Source of the DNA: Axinella damicornis
Lineage: Eukaryota; Porifera; Demospongiae; Axinellida; Axinellidae
Assembly (NCBI GenBank): GCA_963931865.1
Contig: OZ007509.1
Span: 2,371,554 to 2,435,553, forward strand
Direction of reading: 5' to 3'
Length of the DNA stretch: 64,000 bases
Below the pieces are notes generated by a model, which did not search any database, had not been told where the DNA came from, and saw only the letters and a list, made by a program, of their open reading frames with translations. The position numbers and the translations under genes were made by a program. Shown here one piece after another: positions 1 through 16,600 of the stretch (positions are counted from its first letter, which is position 1; each line of letters starts with the position of its first letter).

Positions 1-1081
1 ATGCTGTTTGTATAACCTTAACCTCTCCCCTACTGCCTACAAATATTGGCCCTGTATGGTCTCATTGAAGCCTGATTAAGCTGATATAATGTGTACTGCT
101 GCCTGCTGATCTTACTTGAGCTATTAGATGGACACTGGGGGTGGGGCTTGAGCATAATGTGTCCAGAGCAGGGGTGTGGTGCTGCATGACGGGAGTAGAG
201 TACCTAGAGCTACTGCTTATCATCTGCTCACTAGTTTTACTCAAGCTCATGTAGCAGGGTCTACCGCGATCATGCAATACTGAATTGCATAGCAGCGCAT
301 GGAGTACAACCAGGACATGCACGGCCCACTCAGATATATGGTAAACAGCACACAGATAAACGGACATCATGAAGGCAGGATGGGAATGGAGAGATCACAA
401 CTACGTATATGGGGCTAGCTCATGCAGGCTCGCCCCACATACAAGTCACTGTTGCAGTTCTCCCATTTGTTTGGCTGCCGGTTGTCAGAGGACCAGATGT
501 CCCCTGGACCAGCTGTCCCCTGGACCAGCTGTCCCTGGACCAGATGTCCCCTGGACCAGCTGTCCCCTGGACCAGCTGTCCCTGGACCAGATGTCTCCTG
601 GACCAGCTGTCCCCTGGACCAGATATCCCTCTCAGACATGGACATGTGGTCCTAGGACCAGATGTGCTGTAGCTACTGAAGAGGTATGACTGGTCACCAA
701 TGTAGTATTGCTCACAGACTATTCCGTGCTAGCAGAGGGGAAGAATATAGTCTGCGAAAAAGAAGTGGTGGCCCATTGATGACGTGCTTTAGGTTCAATC
801 ACGTGATCATTATGCTGGAGTTTCGACAAGAGTGTATTTATGGCACCACATGCAGTCAACCAATACAGATACAGCTCACACTAGAAGAATGCACTACATT
901 GTGAGGCAACCAAAGCAAGCCTAACACATGCAAGCACACGACTTGACCTACACAAAAGTGGGGTTGCTTGTGGCTATTACACCTGAAATACAGAAGGTTG
1001 GGAGTATAAGATTATGACACTGCAACATCCCTGTTGCAATGTATTAACCATGGTAGCAGGATATTGCTGTATACCACAGAC
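1..1081. other. probable QARS1 intron, no exon seen
   Basis: No segment matching the next GlnRS block was found on either strand. The stretch contains a GTCCCCTGGACCAGCT-type minisatellite and otherwise unremarkable sequence. The following QARS1 exons are presumably beyond the left edge. Confidence 0.5.
483..655. repeat. minisatellite, unit about 15-17 bp (CCTGGACCAGCTGTCC)
   Basis: About ten imperfect tandem copies alternate between CAGCTGTCCC and CAGATGTCCC. All three frames are open across it on one strand, which creates spurious proline-rich reading frames. Confidence 0.9.
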
Positions 1082-3373
<2,292 letters not shown>

Positions 3374-3553
3374 CTGTGGGGAGGAAAGGTCAGCAGTCTA
3401 TCTTAGGAGAACAAGTTTAGAGACTTGATTTGCAGAGACATTGCTTTAGTTTTATACTTATACTACCTCATTGTTTGTGTTTAATTCACTTTCTCAGTAT
3501 TATTGTTTTTGTTGATTTGGTATGCTGTAGGGCAGTTGCAGCGTTTGACCTAC

Positions 3554-3880
3554 CGTCCATGCAACATGTACACTCTCGCTGCTGAGTGACCAGCAGTTTT
3601 CCCTCTGCAGTCTTCCCTCGTCCGAAGAGCTAAACTACTGCAGCAGCTAGCTAGAGAAATAGTGCAGTTTCATGACTATCAGGCCTCCCTAGGAAGACCA
3701 GTGATATGCTGATGGGACGTTTCCTGATCTACCATAAAATAAATTTGCAAGACTCAGGTCATCAGCATAGCATCGGGCATACCGAGGTCCCAGATCTGAA
3801 GGGCTGCATCCTTGCTGCACACATACAGCAGTGGCTCCAGACCCGCCATTCCCTCAGCAACAGGTGGCGGGACATGGCGA
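3554..3880 (-). pseudogene. orphan WD40-repeat-like exons
   Basis: Two candidate exons join in phase. The first covers about 3783-3880 and reads EPLLYVCSKDAALQIWDL, a typical WD-repeat strand ending in WD. The second, 3554-3604, reads EGKLLVTQQREC. Both have plausible splice signals. No start codon, further blades or partner gene were found, and the tankyrase 3' end begins only about 330 bp further right, so this is either a gene fragment or a small unrecognised gene. It is not part of GlnRS as known in animals. I do not recognise the specific WD protein. Confidence 0.4.
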
Positions 3881-4104
3881 GCTAGCTAGCTAACTTTCCT
3901 GCAGACACTGGTGTGTACCAAATAGAGTGACAACAGGCGGCCCAGACGTTGATAAGCCAAGATGCTTAGCAACAGAATTGGGGAACCTCCCAATGTAATT
4001 TGGGGCAGAAAGCAGGTTCCATCAATGTATCAATGAGGTTACTTGTATGAATATTTGGCAATTGAGTAGCATCACAATAATATTATAAACAATACATGTG
4101 TTGT

Positions 4105-4110
4105 TTTATT
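4105..4110 (-). terminator. polyadenylation signal AATAAA for tankyrase
   Basis: AATAAA on the minus strand, about 104 nt after the tankyrase stop codon. Confidence 0.5.
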
Positions 4111-4213
4111 CAGCGTTTGTATAGGCTGAATTGGAGCAGCATGAGCATGAAGATAAACGGAGAATTGAAAGCTAAGTCTAAAGTGATGGAGAAATAACGC
4201 TATGCAGCTGGCG

Positions 4214-7200
4214 TCACTTTGACTTTCTGCTGGGAGTGTTCCTGATACGGTACGTGATGAGGAATTCTGGATAAGCCTGCAGGGAGAGAGGTTATTAATC
4301 TCACCTACGTATGTGCTTTTGTGCATTACTGGGATAAGGCCAAACAAACAGCAATTTAGTACATTCACTTCCTGTCTACATTCCAATTGCAGCTCTCTGA
4401 TTGTTGCTGAGCTAGAGGATCTAGGAATGACCTGCTCTCCACGATATATGACATATTCTGGATAGTTGAGTCCCCCAGCGCTGGGCCGTCCAATGACTGA
4501 GTGGTGGCCAGGGGGTGCGTGGGCGATCTTGATGGCAGTGATGTGTTCCACCGGTTTGCCTAATGTCACCCTGCACAGAAGCAGTCTCCTGGAGAGAGGT
4601 GGGGAGGGAAGGAGAGAGAGGGAAAGGGAGGGGAGGGGAGGAGGAAAGGGATGATAGGGGAGGGAATGGGTAAGTAGGATGGAGGTGGCCACACACAGGA
4701 GTAAGGGCTGTACCTGAGGCAGGTGTAGCAGGACCTGTCCTTGTGATCCGGACAGCCATTGCCCCCTCCAATCCCATAAACATACTGGTTGCTTTTGGAG
4801 GAATTCTCCGCGAAGTAGATCCCTAAGGAAGAGCATAATCAATACAATCAAGACCATAATTGCTGCATCCCATGGTAGGATCGGTTCTGTTTACAAGCCT
4901 GGCTACTTACCAGCACCAAACATTCCCCCAATGTATGCATGTCGCTCGTCGAAGCCATTTTGGATGATGTAACTGATGAATGGAGAACCTAAGGTGAGAG
5001 GGAGAGAGAGATTATTGTAAAACTCCTTTGTATGGAGTTCTGGCAATCTGCTCTTGGATTCTACCCTCCCCTCATTGAGTTGTGCTTGTACAGGGAAGAG
5101 GAAGGGAGGGAAGGTGAGGGAGTTAGGGGGGAAGGGAAGGAAAGGAGGGGAGGTGGGAGGGAGAGAGGGGGAGTATAGTAGTTCCCAGATAGGAGGTAGT
5201 GAGGGTACAGCAACATGTCTCCTACCGTGAAACAGCATTCTCTCATTTGCGTGGTTGTGGTTACCGTCTGCGACCTCCCTCCTCCGGTACACATACCGCT
5301 CCCACACCTTTGGGCTCACGACCCTCTCGATCTAGGAATGAATCAGACCATCACACGTACACCACAACACTACAGCAGCACATACACATGCACACACACT
5401 CAACACACACAGACACCACACACAAGGTGGACATTTGACTATCACCCACCTTCAGGATTTCGTAGGATGTGAACACACCTCCAGCTCTCCCATCATCCCT
5501 GTGCTCACAGATAGTGCTCTGCATCTGGAGAGAGAGAATCGGACCATACAGTGAACTGCACACCCAGCACTACAGTCACCCAATCCTCTTCCAGTAACAA
5601 GGGGGAGAGGAGAGTATAGCCTCATTCCCAGGCCTTCAGTCTCCTCTACACCTCCGGTTTTTGCTCACTTACAGTATGCAAAAGGAAGCCTCATTCCCAG
5701 ACCCATGCGGCCTAGGAACGAGGCTAGCAAAAACAGAGGGAGAAGGCCTAGGGAATCTTACCGTGTGAAGTAGCCACATCTTGGGGAAATAATAACAAAC
5801 CACAATTCCACATCATAAAACTCACCTCTTCTGACACTGCAATGAAGTCTTTGTCTGACAGCGACAGCTCTATCAGCTGAGATCCCACATGCTTACTGGC
5901 CATTGCCACGCCCACTGGCTCTGATGGAGCTACAGGAGGAAATGCAACATTCAAGCACACGAAAGTAGATTTGGAAAATTTCTAGTGCTTCATTGTTGAT
6001 AACAGACTGGACTGGCCAACCGTGGGGCTCACCAGCACCTCCACTATGTGCAAGTTCCTTCACGCTCCTGAGGATCCGGTGTCGGTGTCCGAAGGCGGTG
6101 ATCCCAATGCTCTGGAGGTCCTCATGCGTCATGTCCACCAGTACGTCCATTGTAATGTGCTCAGAGCGGAAGATCTCGTGGAGGTGGTCCAGCTGTAGCC
6201 CAGAGAGGAAATCTTCCACACTCATGTTCTCCCACAACGCCTTGCCTGTGGGAGGAGGAGGGAGAGAAAGGGAAAGGGAGGAGGAGGGAGGGAGGAGGGA
6301 GGGAAAGGGGGAGGGGAGGGGAGGGGAGAGGGAGGGAGAGGGGAGGGGAGGGAGGGAGGGAGGGAAGGGAAGGGGAGGAAGAAGGGTACAATTAAACTGG
6401 TTGTACATGTAGGTAAATACATACAGTGTAACGATCTTTACTGTACTCTGTCCAGGTACCTGAGCTGTCTTGTAGTGGTTGGTCGGAGCCATCGCACACC
6501 CTGGCCATACCTTTCCCATCGCCCCTTGAGTCAGGGAGGTACTCACTCGCCAGTAGAGAGGCCCCTGTAGCAAACACAGGCACACAGGAATACCTGTCAT
6601 ATGACAATCACACACATCTGCATGCAGAGATGTATACCTCATGTGACAATCACACACATCTGCATGCAGAGATGTATACCTCATGTGACAATCACACACA
6701 TCTGCATGCAGAGATGTATACCTCATGTGACAATCACACACATGTGCATGCAGAGAAGTATACATCATGTGACAATCACATGCAGAGAAGTATACATCAT
6801 GTGACAATCACAGACATATAAACAAAGTAGACATGACCATCATGTGATAAACCAAAGCGGTATGACCAGTGAACAGCTCACCTGCAACAGTCAGTCCCTT
6901 TGTGGCGACGTCCATCTTTGTAGCCTGTTTCTCTGCATCCGTAGTGGGAGTGGGCGGAGTGAACACCCCTGGCATGGCGTCTCTCAGGAGGGCCTTCACA
7001 TCGTCAGCCTAGTGTAGAGCAGAAGTGGACAGTACTTTAATTTGTTACATCGAACGGAGGACATTGTGACGGTAACGGCACTGTATACCCAGTAGAGTTC
7101 TCACCACAAGCTGATTATTCTCCAGCAGAATTCGTAGCTACGTTCGTAACAGAAGATCATTTAACCACTAGATTTCAGTATAAAACAGCAGAGTTTATTA

Positions 7201-10200
7201 TGCTGGCATAATGCTTCGATTGATGCCTAATATGTTCACAGCAATGCTGGCACAATATGCTTGTCGTTAGCAGTCACCCAGGGATCTGCAAAATCCAGGT
7301 GGGTTTCTGGCCCATCGACAAAAACAATGTACAAATACACAGAGGTTGTTTTCATATCATGATATCATTAATGACATCACCATGACATTATCATACAAGG
7401 AGTGTGCACAGTAAAGCCTATCATCCCAGAACTCACGGATGCAAGGTTGTAGGGGGTCTGCCCTTCTTGATTCTTCATGGAGACATCTGCACCATGGAGG
7501 ATCTGAGGAGAGAGAGATCAAAACTGTCTAATTAGGTCCCACAGGCAATCCGTACCTCCAATGCATGCAAAAATCATTAAAACCAATACCACGCCAAATG
7601 GAGTTTCAAAGCTTTTAGGAACCAATCGTGCTCTAGTTCTCACTGCATGTCCAAAACTGAGAGATAGATTGGGTCCTTGAGGGACGAATTGGGTCCCCGA
7701 GGGACAGACTAATGCAGGTCCCCAAGGAACGGATCCCATGGATGGATTGGGTCCCCGATGGACAGATTGGGTCCCCGTGGGACGGATTGGGTCCCCGAGG
7801 GATGGATTGGGTCAGAGGGCAACAGTCTTGCTCACCAGCAGGGCACAGAGCTGAGTCCTCCCCTTCTGTGCAGCCTCGTGCAGAGGGGTGAAGTTCCACC
7901 TGTCCGTGGCATTAACCGAGCTGTTGTACTTGATCAACAGTGCTGCCACATCAACATGCTGCAAGGAGAAGGAAGGCAAATGAACTGGGGGGGGGGGGGG
8001 GGGGGGGGGGGGCATTCCAGTTTTGGAGACACAGTTCACTTGCTCCAAATTTTGCATGTAACCTAGATCAAAACATACTGGCCTTGTTCCAAGGGCTGAT
8101 CTAGCCATGCACCAAACTGCCTCTGTATAATGCACCCACAAAAGGTCCCACGATGAGGGACCCTCGATAACAAAATCACTGCACTAAAACCAGGCGGAGT
8201 TAGAGAGTAGCACTGGAAACTTGGGTGTTTTGCATGGTGTAAATGTTTGCTAAGCAAGTGGGTGCTATAACTGTACACACGTGAGAACATCTTGGTATGT
8301 CTCTCAGCACTCCCACAGGAAATGTTTACGTGGGACGCAATGTACCACCCTTGATGGTACCAGTAGCCACTCCTCACCCCGTAGGAGGCGGCGTTGTGGA
8401 GGGGGATGAGTCCACCCTTGTCCTTGGCGTTCACATCTGCTTCCTTCTCCAGGAGACACTCCACCACATCCAGGTGGTTGTAGCCAGCTGCGGGGATGGG
8501 AACAGAAGAGAGGAAAGACAGTGAGAGGGGGAGGGGGGAAAGGAATCGACGGAGGTAGAAAAAGGAGGGGGGACCAGGTGCACTTATGACTCTAGGTGGT
8601 AAGGCTAATAGAGGACATGTTGCTACCCAAAATGTCAAGATGCATACACAGTTGAAACTGGCAGACATTAACATAGGATCCGAAGGGAAGGCGATATCAT
8701 ATCTTCAAGGACATGTGGACTCCACAGTGGATGCAAGCTCTTGCGCTTAGAAAATGTGCATCCACTGTCACATGGTAGCACGTGATGTAATGTATTCGTT
8801 CACCAGACTGAGTGATTCCTCCCAGAGGATACTATCCCGTCAAAACTGATGCTGCCACACTCTGCCATAACCACTGATGTTCCTGCCCGCCTTCTCTCAC
8901 AAACCAAGCTAGATTCTACTCAGACATATTTTCAGCCAGATACTTCATGACAAACCAGCAAGGTGGAGGGGCGTGGAGTTTCTCCCGTGCTCATCCCGGC
9001 AGTTGATGTTCTCAGGTGTGACCAGCTTCTTGACGCGGTCCAGGTCCCCCTTCTTGGCGGCTTCCAGGAGAGCAGGGTCTCCCCGAAGGAGGTCAGCGAT
9101 GTCACTGTCTGACTCTTTCACCATGTCCAATGGTACCAGGTTATCACGGTTGCGACGGTTTACGTCAGCACCATGCTATGTGTGTGTGTGTGTGTGTGTG
9201 TTGGGGGGAGGGGAAGAGCACTAACATGCCCTACATAGGTAATCTCAGTTCTAGCATGCGAGAATTTCAGACTGTAGATCAAATAATACCTTTAGCAACA
9301 GTTTGCAGATCTCGTACTTTCCCTTCGCTGCTGCCTCGTGCAGCGGTGTGAACTTCCACAGGTCCACTGCATTGACGTTAGCTTTGCCTCGTGCAGCGGT
9401 GTGAACTTCCACAGGTCCACTGCATTGACGTTAGCTTTGTACTTCACCAGCAGTTCCGCCACTTCATAGTGGCCGTAGGAGCAGGCGTTGTGCAAGGGAA
9501 CAAGACCCCTGGTGAGAGGAGGGAGGGAGGGAGGGAGGGAGGGAGGGAGGGAGGGAGGGAAAGGATGAATGCAAGGAGTGAGGGAGGGAGGGAAGGAGAG
9601 AGGGAGGGAGGGAGGGAGGGAAGGAGGGAGGGTGGGAGGGAGGGAGGGAGGGAGGGAGGGAGGGAGGAAGGGAGGAGGGTGTGTGTGTACATGATTGTGT
9701 ACATGCATGAGGGGTTCATGTGTGGTGTGTGGGTGTGTGTGTGGGTGGGGGAGGGGGAGGGGGGGGAGGGGGAGGGGGGGGGAGGGGGAGGGGGGGGGGG
9801 GGAGGGGGGAGGGGGGGGGGGGGGGGGGGGGGGGCAGGGGAGAGGGAGAAGAGAAGAAAGAAGAAACCATAGCAGGTCACTCCTAACCCTTTGTCCCTGG
9901 CATGGACATCGGCACCATTCTTGAGCAGGGACTCCACAGCAATCCACTCGGTTGTAGCCAGCGGCAAAGTGGAGTGGGGTGGAGTACCGGCCACACATGT
10001 CACGGCAGTTCACATTCTGAGGGGTGCACAGACGCTACCGGGACAGGAGCAAAGTACAACTCAATCATGTACACAGTTACATCCCTTGCATGTGAACTAC
10101 ACCATAACCATTGTGCATACATTAGGCTTGGTAAGATACATGTAACATACAGGCCTCACTCCAAGGCTACAACAACTAAGAACCTAGCCCCGTTCCCAGT

Positions 10201-13200
10201 CCCATGCCCAGCTTTTCGTCGCGATGAAAAGCTGGCCATGCGACTGGGAACGAGGCTACTACAAACCAGGGTATACCTGAAGGTACTTTTACATGCAGTT
10301 CAGTTGTATACACAAGCCGCTCCCCCAACTGACCTTCATGGTATCCAGGTCTCCGTTCTTGGATGCCTCCAGCAGCTGTCCCTCGATGTCAGAGTTTCCC
10401 CTCGTCGGCACCACCTCCTCCTTCATCACCTTGGCAATGGGAGGCGTGGCCACCTGGTCGGCAGAGAGCCCCTCATTGGATTGGAGGGAGGGGTCGCCCC
10501 CGTTGGCCAGGAGGAAGCGGCACACGGGGACAAGGCCCTGCCGAGCAGCTCGGAAGAGAGCAGTCTGGCCCTGACTGTCCTTGGTGTTTACCTGCAGGTA
10601 GACAGCAGACATCTTCACTCCACACCAATAGTTGACAACCATTACAGTAGGAACTATTCACAGCAGAAATCATGTCCTGTATCCAGCCCCCCCCCCCCCC
10701 CCCCCCCCTCCCTCCCTCCAAAAATAAACCCTGGTGTCCTCCCTGTCATGGTACATCAGACACTGACCTTGGCCCCATGCTTCACCAGCAGCTCTAGCAC
10801 TCCCATGTGGCTCCTCTCAGCAGCCATGTGCAGGGGGGTCAACTGCCTGCAAGTGTCATAAGTGATAGTCCAGGTACAGAAGTGGACGATGACATCATCA
10901 AGATGATGTCATTGTGCACTCCAACCCACCCAACCAGGGAAGTCCATAGGTAGAGGGGGTTAGCACTGCTCTTTATGTCCCTTTTAAAAGTACCGTAGAT
11001 CGGGAAATTTTCGCCGTAATTAATTTTCGTCGATATTGCATTACGACAAAAATTAAAAACACAAAATATTTTCAACGCCGAATAATTTATGATTCTATTT
11101 AACGTGTGAGTTTTCGTGAATCGAAGCTTAAGTACAAGCATGGTTCTGCTGCGCTACCAGAAACCTGTCGATGGTGTTCCTGATCCTGGAAGATCGCTGA
11201 GCTCTTCTATACCAGCCCAAGCGCGCGATCGCGAAAGCGAACTTCTGAAGGCAGTTGGAACCGCGGACCGAGACAGACGGGTGAAGTCTTTTGAGGTAAG
11301 TAGCCGATGGCAGTTCCCTCTCTACCAGTGATACGGCATGGGTGTCTGCTGCATTCCCTCGCTGGCGCTGATCCGAGGCTCCAGCTTCTCTCCAATGGCG
11401 CGACATGGTATCCGGTCCCGGGATTGGGAACGTGCACGTGTACGCGTGAACAAAATTTTGGCGTGGTTTAATTTTCGTCGGTGTGCTCGAGCGACGAAAA
11501 TAAAACAACGCGAAAAATTAAAAGGCGAAGTATATTTAACGCGAAAATTTCCGGATCTACGGTATGCGTGAAACCATAAGATGTGGTTACTCGACTGCTC
11601 TTCACATTCGCTCGGGACTTTCCACAGACTTAAAAGAGACTTATACATGTAGACTTATGACCCATCTTATGTGGCCTAGTCGGCTAAAGCTTACAGTTTG
11701 TTCTGTGTGTTGACTTCTGCTCCCTTCTTAATCAACAGCTCCACCACAGATCGTCTTTTGGAGGAGGTTGACACCATAGCACGATGCTAGAGAGAGGGGA
11801 GGTGGGAGGAGGGAAGGAGGGGTAGTGGAGAGGAGGGGGAGTGGAGAGGGGGAGGAGTGGAGAGGGGGTGTGAGGAGGGAAGGAGGCCGGAAAGGCGGGG
11901 AATGGAGGGAAGGAAGACGGGCGGGTGGAGAAGAGGGGGTGTAGAGGGGAGGGTGGGGGATGAGGCCGAGGCTGGGAATGAGGCTGAGGCACACTTTGAT
12001 AACCCACCAGTGGGGAGTCCAGCGTCTGGGGGTGTTGGAAGGCAGCCAGCTTGCTGGTGATCATCTTCCTCAGTCGTGAAGTGTCTCCCTTCTCTGCAAA
12101 CTCCATCAGAGAGTGGCCACGGAACTCAACTGTTCAACAGGCATGAGAGATTGGATTAATAGATAAACAACTCATGAGCAAAGATACACATCATGTGACA
12201 TGTAGCAGACTGTACAAAAGATCACAGGACGTTTCAACCTCAGAGCTGATTCATAAAGATTGATGTTCTGAACTCACAGTCCATCTTCTGTTTGAGATCC
12301 TCGGAGGGTGCAAGGTCTATGGCGGTCTTGGAGTGGCAGTTGGGGATGGTGGGATCTGCCCCATGGCAGAGCAGCAGCGTGCACACCTCCACCCTTGACT
12401 TGGAGGCCGCCTCATGCAGGGGAGTGAACTGCCAGAGGTCCAGGGCATTCACATTGGCCCCATTCTGCAACAGAAGATCAGAACTACATCAATGCACGTA
12501 TTCTGGATGGCTTGCACTGTTCAGGGCAATCTTCACTGCCTTCTCGTACACAGTATTGAATTTGTTTGATCTATAGCTAGTGTGTGGGTACTTTGTAGTA
12601 CGGGGAATCATATAGCAGTCCCCTTCTGCCAACATCAGGTGATAGTAGCATTTCAAAAGTGAATGTGGTCTTCCCAGCATGGTTGACATTCTTGCAGCTA
12701 CTACTACTACTACATGTACTACTGCTACTAAGCTGCTTCTCAGCAAAGATCATTCATATTTCCAGAGCATGGGCTACGCTGATAGCAAGATCATTCTAGT
12801 CTGGTGCCCAGGCATATTGAGGGTCTGGGAACAAGACTAAGATCATTCATATTTCCAGAGCAAGAGTACATGTATGATGTAGGTGGGTGAGGCTGATAGC
12901 GAAGATCATTCATATTTCCAGTGTAAGTATACCTGACCACTGGAAGTATGAATGATCAAAATTTCACCAGATACAGTAAGCAGGTCATGGCTGGTCCTCA
13001 CACTGTCACAAGCTTCGAGAAATAACACAACCGCACCCCCCGCACCCGGGAAGACAGACAGTCATGATGAATTCTCTTATGATGCATTTAGACCTCAAAA
13101 TACTTTCATCACACAAACAACAAACAACAGCTGCTGGTCATGCATACCAAACGGCCTTCCATGCAGTTAGATCAAGTAATTTCAGTTCTCTCTCTGACCT

Positions 13201-13646
13201 TGAGAAGCAGTTCTGTGACCTCGTAGTGGCCGTAGGAGCAGGCATTGTGCAGGGGGACCAGCCCTCCCTTGTCCTTTGCGTGGACGTCTGCACCGTGCTT
13301 TAGCAAGAGCTCCACCACTGTCACCCTGTTGTACCCTGCCGCTAGGTGCAGCGGGGTGGACTGTGAGGTGTGTTGTGTGGGAGGTGGAAGAGAGGAGAGG
13401 CACACATGAGGAGCAGAGAGGTGTGAGTTTGTTTTTGCTACAGTACAGAGTGGTTGGTTAAATCATGTGATTCGGCGACATTGATAGGTCGGGGTCAGGT
13501 GATCTCTACTAACAGCCGACTGTTTCTATGTCAGTTATTCCTGCGCTTACCTTTCTTCCATCGGCCGCATGGCAGTTCACATTGAGGGGGGTGAGTAGGG
13601 CCATCAGGAGCTCCTCACTGCCAGTTCTACGAGCGTGTGTGTGTGT

Positions 13647-13677
<31 letters not shown>

Positions 13678-16600
13678 GGGGGGGGGGGGAGTGTGCGTGT
13701 ATGCACGAGTTAATCAAAGAAGCTACGTACTGAGTTACTGTCCAGCACAAGATATGCACATGTACAACTTGGAAGGTGCTCTTGGCCGGCCCTACTAGCA
13801 TCTCTTCCCCACCTGGCAGCCTCCAGGAGCTCCTCCCTCTTGTACCCTCCCGTGAGCACCAGCTTGGCGGAGGGCTCCGCAAGATCTTGTGGTGTCTTCC
13901 CGTCCGTGTTCCTTATGTTCGGGTCAGCATTGTTCTGCAGAAGGACTACATACATACAGAAGGACAAGAAGTGAACGTGGCGTTCTGGGGTCAGAATTGG
14001 AGCTACAGCGTCTGTATGTCTTTGTGAAATTCACAATTGATGAACACTAGACATGCTAAGAATTTTAATTCACTTAGACATGGACACAACACCTGCCAAA
14101 TACAGCTGCTATAATGTAGCATGCATGTGAGCAGGAGGTAGCCTCGTTCCCAGGCCTCTCCCCAGATTTTATCTCGCAGCCGTGGATTTTTCTCTATGGC
14201 TGCGAGATAAAATCTGGGTGGAGGCCTGGGAACGAGGCTAGGCAGGAGGCACTGATAGAAAGCGCTCCTTCGCAGCTGCACGCCATGATATTCACAATGG
14301 CTAATGGGTAAAGACATCGTGTCAAACACAGCTGCTATAATGTAGCATGTGTATTGGCAGGAGGCTCTGAAAGAGGGAGCACTATTGTAGCTGCATGTCA
14401 TGACACACAGGGAGGTATTTGTTCTCTCTTTGATCCTTCTTGCGGCAATCCCGACACACTCCACAGCAATGCTCTTCTAGGTCGTTCATTCTTTGGTAAT
14501 TGGTTCATCATTGCAACATGCTATGCACGCTCATATCAATGCGGACAGTACAGTAACAGCAGGTGGAGAATGCAACTTCAAAGTAACTTCAAAAGCTTCA
14601 ACTTAGTCAAGCACGCGTCCACTTAGCTCCTGATTCGTTATGTCTGTAACCTACACCCAAATAGAAATTACTAGAAATTACTAGAAATTCCTACAGATTA
14701 CTGGAGATTCCTAACGACATGATGACTGGCTTGGACTCGGGATTTGTCATCAGTGGATCGATTCACTCTCCCAGAATTTCATCACATCTTTGACAATATT
14801 TTCTTACCGATGCAGACGTCAACTTTGCCTTTGATGGCAGCCTCATGCAGTGGAGTGAAGTTCCAGTTGTCCCTGGCGTTGGGATCTGTTCCGTGCTTCA
14901 ACAAAATGGCTACTACCTCAGCATGTCCGAAGGAGCAGGCATTGTGAAGGGGAATGAGTCCACCTTGGGGAGAGAGGTGGAGAGGGAGGGACAGAGGGAG
15001 AGAGAGAGCGAGGGAGAGAGCGAGAGAGAGGGAGGGAGGGAGGGAGGGAGGGAGGGAGGGAGGGAGGGAGGGAGGGAGGGAGGGAGGGAGGGAGGGAGGG
15101 AGGGAGGGAGGAGGGGAGGGAGGCAGGCAGAGAGAGAGAAGGGTGTGGGGGTGGGGGAGGGCATAATGCACAGTCGTATTATGTGTCAAACAAAAGGCAT
15201 ATATAGACGTGTGTATGTATCAGTCCAGGAAAAACCTGTGAGGGAGTATCCCGGCAGCAGATGTTACCATGACGTTTACATAACTGCCTTGTTAGTCTGG
15301 AATGCTACACCCGGACATTCAGACATTCAGACACCTACCGTCATCTTCAATGTCCACTTTAGCCCCATTCTGTATCAGATATTCAACCACATCATTGCGG
15401 CCAAACCCTAACGGTGTGGGGTAGAGAATAATATTACCAAGGCTCATTACTCACTGGAGACATTGTGGCATCTACATGCATACCAGATTAATGACTGGTT
15501 TCCATAGCAATACTCTTAAAACCTAATCTGCTTGAAGGAGTGTTCTATTATCTCCACACAACCCATTGTTAGCAGAAAGAGAATCCAGCTACACATTCAT
15601 AACTGCCTGCTGAAAGCAGCTGCTATGTAAACTGTGGGTCATTGAACACCCATTCAAAACCATTGTCACATTATGAATAGCCCAGCAGAAATATCTGGAG
15701 CCAGCGTCTTTCCAGCCGCACCTCATCGTAAAACAACAAGACGGGGCCACCAATAATAGACACTACACAGTACATATGTACACTGGTCACAACTAAACAA
15801 TCAGGAAAAATGTACGTCAATCAAGGATTGTTAGCAGTCCCTCTAGTACTTACAGCTGCAACTGGGATTGCGGCCCCATACACGTACTATGGAAACGGGT
15901 TTATACCGCTATTTTGAGCAGAGGTATGTATTAACGGTTGTCAACCATGAAGGTTAACATACTTGGAAGATAGCCAAGCAGTTGCGTGTATTTCTGCAAT
16001 CACAATACAACACACCGACAGTTTTCTCATTCGTACAATGGGAGACTACAATGTACAGTTGAGTATACAGAGTAGATTTACAATGATGCCAATTGAAATG
16101 AGGAGGGACAATCCCTCTACAAACAGCAGTGCAGATGAGAAGATCACAAAGTGGATGCCCACAGACCCCCTCCTCTCACAAACGTTAGCACTCAGGGGAG
16201 GTCACACCCATAGACTGTGTAGCCATAGCTGCGACCACAGGTCAAAACTTTGACCATTGTTTTGTGCAGCTTGACCGTTAACTGGGCTGTTTTGTTAGTC
16301 GTTGAATGTTGACTTTGCGATAATATATGGAAGAAAGCGTAGTGATTCCACCTCTTATCCTTAGTATACAGGGTCAAGATGCACAGTCGCAGCTGTGACT
16401 ATGGTGCTTTAATATTGGAGTGACCTCCCTTGGGCATCATACATATTACAAGGGTTTTGTAATGTGCCCCAAAGGTAAAATCTTATGCAGCAGGCTCCCC
16501 ATAAATATAAGCACCTATCCTTGGTATTCACCCACTCACATACAACGCCCTACTAGACAACAATAGGACCTGGAAGCCGCAAACACAAACAACATGCGTT

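Noticed and set aside
6595..6812. Possible CRISPR-like array (42-bp regular repeats)
   Set aside because: The repeats are head to tail with no unique spacers and lie in an intron of an animal gene.
9292..10013. Pro-rich minus-strand and Gly/Glu-rich plus-strand reading frames
   Set aside because: Simple GGGA/G-tract intron sequence read through from real tankyrase exons; the low-complexity parts are not coding.
11116..11331. Possible transposase exon inside the TA-flanked element
   Set aside because: A 71-codon frame followed by a splice-donor-like GGTAAGT, but no transposase motif could be recognised; left unannotated as a gene.
14845..15411. Plus-strand Glu/Gly/Arg-rich reading frame
   Set aside because: Antisense of a tankyrase exon plus a (GGGA)n repeat.
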